A stretch of DNA of 48,056 nucleotides. It comes from Chitinophaga pinensis (GTDB lineage: Bacteria; Bacteroidota; Bacteroidia; Chitinophagales; Chitinophagaceae). Numbering within the stretch: position 1 is the first letter of the stretch; every line of letters begins with the position of its first letter. Location of the stretch: NCBI GenBank assembly GCA_945862385.1, contig CAMAXV010000019.1, positions 1 through 48,056 of the forward strand, in the 5' to 3' direction. Of the stretch, positions 41,922 to 48,056 are shown in pieces. Below the pieces are notes generated by a model. It ran no database searches, had not been told where the DNA came from, and worked only from the letters and a program-made list of their open reading frames with translations. A program made the translations under genes and the position numbers.

Positions 41922-42245
41922 ATGAGAAAAGCGGATCTCATCAACAAGATTGCTGAAAAAACAAACATCCCCAAAGTGGATGTTCTGGTAACCCTCGAAA
42001 CAATGTTTAAGGAAATTAAACTGACACTTTCAGAGGGAGAAAACATCTACGTCAGGGGATTTGGATCATTTATTACCAAAAAACGCGCAGCTAAAATAGG
42101 AAGGAACATCAAAAGAAACACAGCTGTCCAGATTCCGGCACATTTTATCCCGGCATTCAAACCTGCAAAAGAATTTATGCAGGAGGTCAAAAAACTTGAA
42201 ATCGATACTGTAATCCGGGAAGAAGGTGCTGATGAAATGTCTTAA
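41922..42245 (+). CDS. HU/IHF family DNA-binding protein
   Basis: A 107-residue histone-like protein: helical N-terminus (MRKADLINKIAEKTNIPKVDV), the EGENIYVRGFGSFITKKRAAKIGRN arm base, and FKPAKEFMQEV at the end. The C-terminal extension of about 10 acidic residues goes past the usual 90-100. It bends and compacts DNA in the nucleoid. It is divergent from mutY and first in a plus-strand run with the TPR protein. Confidence 0.95.
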   Translation: MRKADLINKIAEKTNIPKVDVLVTLETMFKEIKLTLSEGENIYVRGFGSFITKKRAAKIGRNIKRNTAVQIPAHFIPAFKPAKEFMQEVKKLEIDTVIREEGADEMS

Positions 42246-42275
42246 ACAGAATTCTCTTTAAAAAAATCATTACCC

Positions 42276-43127
42276 ATGTTGAAAAAACAACAATGGATAG
42301 CAGCAGGTGCTGGAGCAGTGTTGCTATTCTCGCTTTTTATTTTTGGAAAATTCACTCCTCCCCATGAAGACCATGCTGATCATGGTCAGGCAGCACCAGC
42401 TGGTGGACAAACACCCGGGTTCAGCTTTGAAGGATATATGAGTGAAGTGAAAAAAGAAATTACACCTAGCCAGTCGGCCTACCTCACTTCATTGGAGGAT
42501 GCATTGACGCGCGGCGATTTGGTTACACAGCGGAAAGATAATTTTCAATCCCTCTCCAATTTCTGGAGAGACAGTGTTGGTTTGTTCATTCCTTACATTT
42601 ATTACCTTTCTGAAAAGGCTAAATTGGAAAATTCTGAAAAATACCTCACCTTTGCGGCCCACTCTATGTTGGAGGAACTGCGGGGGATGAATGATCCGGG
42701 TATGAGAACCTGGATGGCTAACTTAGCAAATGACCTTTTCAGCCGTTCCTTGAAATTGAATCAGGCAAATGATTCAAGCATCGTAGGTCTTGGAAGTACC
42801 TTCTTTTTTGGCGCATCAGGTGCACCGATGGAAGGTATCCTTAAGATTAGAGAGGTGGCAGAAAGGGATCCAAACAATGTCTTTGCACAATTTATGCTCG
42901 GGTATGGCGGCTTAGTATCCGGACAAAATGATAAAGCAATAGAACGTTTCCGCAAGGTAAATGAGATGGATCCCGGTAATGTGGAGGCTATTTTTCTGTT
43001 GGCTGAACTTTATGAAAGGACAGGCGACAAAAAACAAGCTTTAGAATGGTACGAAAAGGGTAAAAAAGATGTTTCCAATCCGGAACTTCTGAAAGCCCTT
43101 GAGGAGAAGATCAAATCATTGAAATAA
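42276..43127 (+). CDS. Membrane-anchored tetratricopeptide repeat protein
   Basis: A 283-residue protein with an N-terminal transmembrane segment (WIAAGAGAVLLFSLFIFG) then a His/Ala-rich linker (HEDHADHGQAAPAGG). A helical middle follows, and at least two TPRs near 200-275 (PNNVFAQFMLGYGGLVSGQNDKA.. then PGNVEAIFLLAELYERTGDKKQALEWYEKG). Likely a scaffold facing the periplasm. No specific function is known. It lies 30 bp after the HU-like gene. Confidence 0.8.
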   Translation: MLKKQQWIAAGAGAVLLFSLFIFGKFTPPHEDHADHGQAAPAGGQTPGFSFEGYMSEVKKEITPSQSAYLTSLEDALTRGDLVTQRKDNFQSLSNFWRDSVGLFIPYIYYLSEKAKLENSEKYLTFAAHSMLEELRGMNDPGMRTWMANLANDLFSRSLKLNQANDSSIVGLGSTFFFGASGAPMEGILKIREVAERDPNNVFAQFMLGYGGLVSGQNDKAIERFRKVNEMDPGNVEAIFLLAELYERTGDKKQALEWYEKGKKDVSNPELLKALEEKIKSLK

Positions 43128-43155
43128 TATTTAATCACTTTTAAAGTTATTGGCT

Positions 43156-43251
43156 ATGCCTTGCGGTAAAAAAAGAAAACGTCATAAGATTGCAACTCAC
43201 AAGCGTAAGAAAAGATTGAGAAAGAATCGTCACAAGAAAGGAAGAAAATAA
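43156..43251 (+). CDS. 31-residue highly basic protein (AURKAIP1/COX24, mS38-like)
   Basis: A short ORF with roughly 60% Lys/Arg/His: MPCGKKRKRHKIATHKRKKR followed by LRKNRHKKGRK, then TAA. The composition and the KRKRHKIATHKRKKR core match the tiny Bacteroidota proteins annotated as AURKAIP1/COX24 domain, related to mitochondrial ribosomal protein mS38. A ribosomal role is therefore likely but is inferred. It lies between the TPR gene (28 bp) and rng, is too short for many gene callers, and is credible because of its conserved sequence and position. Confidence 0.8.
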   Translation: MPCGKKRKRHKIATHKRKKRLRKNRHKKGRK

Positions 43252-43289
43252 TTTAGTTTATTTCTCTGAATTTTTAGGTAAGCAACATT

Positions 43290-43315
43290 GCATCTGGATT
43301 TGATAATCCGGGTGC
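43290..43315 (+). promoter_or_regulatory. 11-bp hairpin in the rng leader
   Basis: GCATCTGGATT (43290-43300) pairs with AATCCGGGTGC (43305-43315) around TGAT: 11 pairs including two G-U. It lies 34 nt before the TTG start of rng and is not followed by a T run, so it is not a typical terminator. A structured 5' leader recognised by the encoded RNase, as with E. coli rne, is a plausible but untested role. Confidence 0.5.
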
Positions 43316-43349
43316 ATTGTTTGTTTGTGTACAATTTATATTGTTGCGA

Positions 43350-44897
43350 TTGAATAAGGAACTCATCATACATTCATCACCACAAGGCGTGCAGATAGCT
43401 TTGCTGGAAGACAGGAAATTGGTTGAACTACACAATGAAAAAATTGATGCCAGTTTTGCTGTGGGAGATTTATATCTCGGAAAAGTCAAAAAACTAATCC
43501 CGGGATTAAATGCTGCATTTGTTGATGTAGGGTTTGAAAAGGATGCTTTTCTACACTACACTGACCTGAGTCCGTATGCCAAATCTTTATTGAAATTTAC
43601 TCAACTTTCAATTAATACACCGGTTTCAGGTCAACCAGATTTCTCATCGTTTACAGTTGAAACTGAAATAGTCAAAACTGGGAAGATTAATGAAGTACTT
43701 GGACAAAAACCAAACGTTCTTGTTCAGATATTAAAGGAACCTATTGCTGCAAAAGGTCCGAGGCTGAGTTGTGAAATATCACTCCCCGGAAGGTTTGTTG
43801 TAATAACTCCCTTTAATGACATCATAGCTGTTTCACGTAAAATACATTCAGGGGAAGAACGAAAACGACTTCAGAAAATGATTGAAGCGATTAAGCCTAA
43901 AAATTTTGGGGTTATCGTACGAACGGCAGCTGAAGGGAAAAATACTGCTGAACTGCATGAAGACCTGAACAATCTCTTTGCCAAATGGAAAGCGATTCAG
44001 CAAAACTTAAGTGGCGCAGTAGCCCCAGCTAAGATTCTGAGCGAACAAACAAAGACAACCAGTATTGTAAGGGATTTGCTAAGTGCTGATTTCAATAAGA
44101 TTGTAGTGAACGACAAGCAACTTTATCTGGATACAAAAGCATACATTCAGAAAATATCACCGGAGAAAGCGGAAATCGTTTCTTTATATAGTGGTTCAGC
44201 TTCTGTATTTGACCATACTGGCGTTACAAAACAAGTTAAGGGAGCATTTGGAAAAACTGTCAATCTTCCTAGCGGTGCATACCTTATTATTGAACATACA
44301 GAAGCCCTGCATGTAATAGACGTTAACAGTGGCTATAAAAGTGTAAGTAACAATCAGGAAGAAAATGCGCTGCAAACTAATCTGGAAGCAGCTGAAGAAA
44401 TAGCAAGACAGCTCAGGTTGAGAGATATTGGCGGCATTATTGTTGTTGATTTCATCGACATGAAGCTTCCTGAGAATAAAAAGAAACTGCACGAAGCCAT
44501 GGAAGGTTTCATGCACATAGACAGGGCCAAACATGCTGTATTGGCTATTTCAAAATTCGGATTGATGCAGATTACCCGGCAAAGGATGAAGCCTGAGGTA
44601 AATATCAATACCCAGGAAATGTGTCCGTCTTGTCAGGGTACAGGAAAAATAGCCTCAACCCTTGTTCTTGAGGATGAGATAGAAAAGAACATTAGCTACC
44701 TCAGCGAACAGAAACACAAGTTCCTGAACATTTCAGTTCATCCCATACTGTATGCATACCTCACTAAAGGTATCGTCTCAAAACGCCGGAAATGGGCCTG
44801 GAAATACAATATGAAAATAGCGGTAAAAGAAAATACCGGTTATCATCTGACTGAATTCCACTTTTTTGACAACAACGAAGAAGAGATCAGACTCTAA
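43350..44897 (+). CDS. rng: Ribonuclease E/G family endoribonuclease
   Basis: A 515-residue RNase G-like protein with an N-terminal S1-type domain (GDLYLGKVKKLIPGLNAAFVDVG), the catalytic core with metal-binding Asp in HVIDVNSGYKS and IIVVDFIDM, the zinc-link CPSCQGTG, and a C-terminal small domain. It cuts single-stranded RNA in rRNA maturation and mRNA decay. No in-frame ATG precedes the core. TTG 43350 gives the family start (M/LNKELIIHSS); the ORF also reaches TTG 43317. It follows the mS38-like gene by about 100 bp with a hairpin between. Confidence 0.95.
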   Translation: MNKELIIHSSPQGVQIALLEDRKLVELHNEKIDASFAVGDLYLGKVKKLIPGLNAAFVDVGFEKDAFLHYTDLSPYAKSLLKFTQLSINTPVSGQPDFSSFTVETEIVKTGKINEVLGQKPNVLVQILKEPIAAKGPRLSCEISLPGRFVVITPFNDIIAVSRKIHSGEERKRLQKMIEAIKPKNFGVIVRTAAEGKNTAELHEDLNNLFAKWKAIQQNLSGAVAPAKILSEQTKTTSIVRDLLSADFNKIVVNDKQLYLDTKAYIQKISPEKAEIVSLYSGSASVFDHTGVTKQVKGAFGKTVNLPSGAYLIIEHTEALHVIDVNSGYKSVSNNQEENALQTNLEAAEEIARQLRLRDIGGIIVVDFIDMKLPENKKKLHEAMEGFMHIDRAKHAVLAISKFGLMQITRQRMKPEVNINTQEMCPSCQGTGKIASTLVLEDEIEKNISYLSEQKHKFLNISVHPILYAYLTKGIVSKRRKWAWKYNMKIAVKENTGYHLTEFHFFDNNEEEIRL

Positions 44898-45037
44898 CTT
44901 CATTTTTTTGCAGTTCGCTAAGTTATATGCTTACTGATTAAACATATCCTGAGAAAGGAAATTTACCATCATGCTATTTAGTCAATGATGGTTAAAGATT
45001 TATACCCTGAATTAACCCACTTAAGAATAATGGTAAC

Positions 45038-45068
45038 AAAAAAGCCGCTCATTGCTGAGCGGCTTTTT
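45038..45068. terminator. Bidirectional Rho-independent terminator between rng and the SusD-locus lipoprotein
   Basis: GCCGCTCA (45044-45051) pairs perfectly with TGAGCGGC (45056-45063) around TTGC. It is preceded by six A (45038-45043) and followed by five T (45064-45068). This is a strong stem with T runs in both directions, placed between the convergent rng and 45088 genes. The rest of the 190-bp spacer shows nothing else I recognise. Confidence 0.92.
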
Positions 45069-45087
45069 ATGTTGCTTTTGAAGAAAA

Positions 45088-45948
45088 TTAGTTCTTCTGA
45101 ATAGCATATGGATAAGTACCATAATTTGTTCCGTTAGGAAGCTTGTGCGTCAGGTTGATGCTGAAACCACCAGTACAAGAGAAGAAAAATCCTCCGGTAC
45201 CTTCTGCTGTGAAGTTCTCAAAACCTGCACCATAGCTACCATAGGTTTGCTTAGCTACAGTTGAAGCTCCGGTGGTTGGATTAACTGTAACAACTACAGG
45301 ATTAACACCAGGAGGAGCTGCGAAAGGGAACATAACCTCAATTGTTGCTTTACCAGCAGAACCTACAACCGATACCTGTTCGCCAACTGAGCCATCCCAG
45401 TTGTCTTTTGTTATGGTATAAGTTCCTGTTGCTTCAGCTGGAACAAAAGGACAAACTACAACTGCATTCCAGGTGAGCTTGAGATTGTACTGTCCAACAG
45501 TAGCCAGATCAGGCAGTGTGTTAGCTACATCGTATGTTTTACCATCTTTTGTTACAATTTGATTGTAAAGGATGTAGGTTTCACCAGGACCAGGGGTAAT
45601 ACCTGTTGCTGTTTTTATCTCAGCTCCAGTAACTTCCAGGTTGTATGTACCACCATTATTGGTGTATTCCTTGATTTTTTTCCACTTGGTACGATCATTT
45701 GTTTGTGGAGCTTTCGCTACATAAACAATTAACTTTTCCTGCGCGGAACCATATTCCTTTACAGAAGCAGAAACTTTGCTACCTGCAAGGTTTGTGGCAT
45801 CGATGATGTTGTTACCTGCACTAACCAGGGTTACATAGGAACCAATTCCGAGAGAATTGACATCCTGTACAACTTCACCTTTTTGGCACGAGCTCATGGC
45901 TATAGCAACCAAGGCTGTGTAAAAAACGGATGAGATAATTTTTTTCAT
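45088..45948 (-). CDS. Surface lipoprotein of a SusC/SusD locus
   Basis: A 286-residue lipoprotein: signal peptide SSVFYTALVAIAMSSC with a lipobox Cys near 21, then beta-rich sequence. The C-terminal half (GTYTITKDNWDGSVGEQVSVVG..) looks like a domain common in lipoproteins encoded after SusD. It is the third gene of the locus, 8 bp after susD. It probably binds the same ligand as SusD at the cell surface. No enzymatic motif was recognised, and the family name is uncertain. Confidence 0.75.
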   Translation of the reverse strand: MKKIISSVFYTALVAIAMSSCQKGEVVQDVNSLGIGSYVTLVSAGNNIIDATNLAGSKVSASVKEYGSAQEKLIVYVAKAPQTNDRTKWKKIKEYTNNGGTYNLEVTGAEIKTATGITPGPGETYILYNQIVTKDGKTYDVANTLPDLATVGQYNLKLTWNAVVVCPFVPAEATGTYTITKDNWDGSVGEQVSVVGSAGKATIEVMFPFAAPPGVNPVVVTVNPTTGASTVAKQTYGSYGAGFENFTAEGTGGFFFSCTGGFSINLTHKLPNGTNYGTYPYAIQKN

Positions 45949-45956
45949 GTTTCTAA

Positions 45957-47642
45957 TTATTTAAGGATGGCAGGATTGGTGTCCCAGAATACCTTCTTAT
46001 CCAATGTCTTCTGTGTAACATTCTTATTCAGGTTTACCAGAACTGATGGATAAAAGAATGAGCGAATCATATCACCACCAGCTTGTGCAACAGTATATGA
46101 CATTCTGCCTGGCTTACCTGTTCTGCGGTAGTTGTTGAATGCATCAACACCATTACCCCATAGGGCAATATAATACTCCTGCTGAATAACCTCCATACGT
46201 TCATCATTGGTTGCTGCTGCGTCATAACGTGCAAGTACCTTGTCAACATACTCAGTTACTTTAGATGCACTTGGAACAAATGAAGCTGATACACTCACAT
46301 TTACTGTAGATGGGTATCCAATAACCTTTGAAATAGAAGCCCTTACACCTGCTTCAAGCAGTGAGCGTGGATTTCCATTTGCACCGGAGAGTGCAGCTTC
46401 CGCAGCTATAAAGTTGGTAAAAGCTGCTTGCCAGATAGGCTGTATACCGGCACCCTGAGCACCACGATTCAAACCTACGTTCAGGTTCTGATTGGCATCG
46501 AAATCTCCACCGAAAGGATAGATACCAACAGTTGTTCTGTAAGGTCCGTCTGGAGGAATACCAGAGTTGTCACCGTGGTTACGCCCCCAGAAACCTTGAG
46601 CACTTAAGCCAAACTGGCAGAAGGGCATACCTTGAAGGTAATGTGAGGGAACCGGGAAGGTGGAACATGATAATGTATTAGAGGAAACTGCATTATCGTT
46701 GGTAGTCTGTCTGTAAAAATAGTAGCGAGTGCGGGGATCAGAAGTATTTCTTACTTCCTGATTATTGAAAGTGCCCTTATCCGCAGCAAGAGACCACATA
46801 AAGTAAACACCCATGTAATCACCTGCAGAACCTGCAGCAGAATAGTTACCATTGTAACGGGGGTGACGACTGTTAGGGTTAGCTTGCTTAGTAGAATACC
46901 TGAATTCGAAGTCATTTGCAGTTCCGCTCATCGCAGCTACAACATCAGCATCAGCTAAAAGTGTGTTGATTTTACCAATAGCGCCAGCGTCAACCAAACG
47001 TGTATTGTTGATAGCACGAAGCTTGAGCAATTTAGCAGTAGTTCTCCAACGTGCAGCTCCTGTAGCATTGGCAGCACCATAGAACATGTCCTGATTACCT
47101 GGATAGGCAGTTGACTTTTGGAAATCAGCGATTGCTGCATCAAGAAGTCCAATGGCAGCAGCATAAACATCCGAACCCTTGTCAATAGTAGGGTTGGTAT
47201 TTTCTGAACCAAGGTTGGCAGAGGAATAAGGGATATCACCAAACATGTCAACAAGTGTTATCAGTGTATAAGCCTTAATGGTTTTTGCCATACCGGCAGC
47301 TATCCATTTCTTTTCTGCTTCAGCTACAGGAATCAAAGCATTGGCATGCTTGAAAACACCTGTGTAAGCAGTACTCCATACTCCGTCAAAAGACTGAGGA
47401 GAATAGGCCTGCTGATAGGTTGGTCCGTACATTACAATCTGACGGGTTAATTCCATACCGTAGCTGGACGCGCCGTTGAAGAAACCGGCAAAGTTCAACT
47501 GCAGTTGGGTAAGATACAAATCTGCATTCGCAGACTCAGGTGTAGGTCCGTTAGGGTTCACCAGAAGCTCATCAAGCTTCTTGGTACAGGAACCCAACAG
47601 GCTCACCGAGAGTACGAGGATGAATATTTTTTTCATTTTCAT
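45957..47642 (-). CDS. SusD/RagB family nutrient-binding outer-membrane lipoprotein
   Basis: A 561-residue lipoprotein: signal peptide FILVLSVSLLGSC, then the SusD-type N-terminus KKLDELLVNPNGPTPESAN, helical TPR-like segments (TAYTGVFKHANALI, ITLVDMFGDIPYS) and the C-terminal region ALWGNGVDAFNNYRRTG typical of the family. SusD proteins form the lid on a SusC transporter and bind glycans or peptides; the ligand is unknown since no glycoside hydrolase is in view. ATG 47642 (MKMKKIF) or 47636 is likely; the ORF reaches 47651. Confidence 0.93.
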   Translation of the reverse strand: MKMKKIFILVLSVSLLGSCTKKLDELLVNPNGPTPESANADLYLTQLQLNFAGFFNGASSYGMELTRQIVMYGPTYQQAYSPQSFDGVWSTAYTGVFKHANALIPVAEAEKKWIAAGMAKTIKAYTLITLVDMFGDIPYSSANLGSENTNPTIDKGSDVYAAAIGLLDAAIADFQKSTAYPGNQDMFYGAANATGAARWRTTAKLLKLRAINNTRLVDAGAIGKINTLLADADVVAAMSGTANDFEFRYSTKQANPNSRHPRYNGNYSAAGSAGDYMGVYFMWSLAADKGTFNNQEVRNTSDPRTRYYFYRQTTNDNAVSSNTLSCSTFPVPSHYLQGMPFCQFGLSAQGFWGRNHGDNSGIPPDGPYRTTVGIYPFGGDFDANQNLNVGLNRGAQGAGIQPIWQAAFTNFIAAEAALSGANGNPRSLLEAGVRASISKVIGYPSTVNVSVSASFVPSASKVTEYVDKVLARYDAAATNDERMEVIQQEYYIALWGNGVDAFNNYRRTGKPGRMSYTVAQAGGDMIRSFFYPSVLVNLNKNVTQKTLDKKVFWDTNPAILK

Positions 47643-47660
47643 GTCGATCAATTTAATTGA

Positions 47661-48056
47661 TTAGAAGGAAACCCTTACACTCACACCATAACGCCTGGAA
47701 GTAGGACCAGAAAGGTATTCCAGACCACGTACGTTACTAACACCCAAAGATGAAGTCTCCGGATCGAAGTTTACATACTTGGGGAAATTAGGTGCATTAT
47801 AGAAAAGGTTCTGACCGGAGAATGTCACAGACAAAGATCCAAATGGAGTCTTAGAAAGTGCATTAGCAGGAACTGAATACGACAATGAAGCTTCCCTTAA
47901 GCGGATCATTGTTGCATCATACACGATAAGATCCTGCATGCCAAAGAAACCAGATAGTACGTTGAAGTATGCATAGCTCGCAGAAACCTGAACATCGTTA
48001 GGCGTACCGTCAGCCTTAACACCTGGAAGTACAAGTGGCAGGTAACGGTCGAAATC
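47661..48056 (-). CDS. SusC/RagA family TonB-dependent transporter, C-terminal part (5' end off window)
   Basis: The reading frame stays open to the window edge, giving 131 residues of a SusC C-terminus. It shows the typical LPGVKADGTPNDVQVSASYAYF, then VYDATMIRLREASLSYSVPA and the closing strands LEYLSGPTSRRYGVSVRVSF ending in Phe, as outer-membrane barrels do. The in-frame ATG at 47939 is internal, not a start. It forms a pair with susD 18 bp downstream and would import the ligand that SusD captures. Confidence 0.93.
   Translation of the reverse strand, partial: DFDRYLPLVLPGVKADGTPNDVQVSASYAYFNVLSGFFGMQDLIVYDATMIRLREASLSYSVPANALSKTPFGSLSVTFSGQNLFYNAPNFPKYVNFDPETSSLGVSNVRGLEYLSGPTSRRYGVSVRVSF

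Noticed and set aside
47661-47939. Separate 92-residue protein starting at ATG 47939
   Set aside because: The frame continues open to the window edge and encodes typical SusC C-terminal sequence upstream, so this ATG is internal.
1-48056. CRISPR arrays, insertion sequences, prophage or attachment sites
   Set aside because: No regularly spaced repeats, transposase or phage genes, or flanking duplications were seen in either strand.

Overview
The window is a chromosomal stretch of a Bacteroidota bacterium, most likely from the Chitinophagales/Sphingobacteriales side (Chitinophagaceae-like). The lineage call is inferred from lineage-typical genes: gliding genes gldD, gldE, gldF and gldG; a PorT-like barrel; a type IX secretion (T9SS) sorting domain; a SusC/SusD pair; a fused MurF-alanine racemase; N-acyl-ornithine carbamoyltransferase; a bacterial geranylgeranylglyceryl phosphate synthase; and -7 boxes of the TAnnTTTG type. 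Ribosome binding sites are mostly weak. Genes are tightly packed, with ATGA overlaps and convergent stops that touch. I see no insertion sequence, prophage or CRISPR array.

Layout. 1-2258 (minus): partial tRNA-Ser(GGA), TatD nuclease, NodB-type deacetylase, EngB GTPase. 2318-3771 (plus): menaquinone methyltransferase overlapping a PorT-like protein. 3773-5446 (minus): Wzi/RemB-like barrel. 5461-9781 (plus): dihydroorotase, a MutS-like ATPase, a ComM/YifB ATPase. 9824-16491 (minus): LspA, MurF-Alr, TerC, GldG, GldF. 16601-18862 (plus): a large T9SS-secreted protein. 18863-20469 (minus): cysteine desulfurase then an IscA-type protein. 20523-20927 (plus): methylmalonyl-CoA epimerase. 20941-23185 (minus): acpP-fabF-rnc. 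23314-23745 (plus): a small acetyltransferase. 23742-27568 (minus): B12-dependent ribonucleotide reductase and a YcxB-like membrane protein. 27861-29405 (plus): a DUF2490 protein and GGGP synthase.

29487-38758 (plus) is a nearly complete arginine operon: GNAT acyltransferase, argG, argC, proC, argD, argF' (N-acyl-ornithine type), argB, argE and argH. A leader precedes it that holds an unlisted 42-codon ORF ending in Arg-Arg-stop and a terminator-like hairpin. The carbamoyltransferase has Val at the position that separates acetyl- from succinyl-ornithine enzymes, which points to succinylated intermediates. The first gene, a GNAT with a four-Cys cluster, is the obvious candidate for the acyl-glutamate synthase.

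38770-41771 (minus): mutY, gldE and gldD, without the ssb gene that usually sits between mutY and gldE. 41922-44897 (plus): an HU-like protein, a TPR protein, a 31-codon very basic protein (AURKAIP1/COX24, mS38-like) and RNase E/G, which starts at TTG behind a strong hairpin. After a bidirectional terminator, 45088-48056 (minus) is the 3' end of a SusC/SusD/lipoprotein outer-membrane uptake locus cut by the window edge.

Most of the window is core metabolism and envelope biology. The parts most worth following up are the arg operon leader with its first two unusual enzymes, the nrdJ upstream region, and the rng leader.
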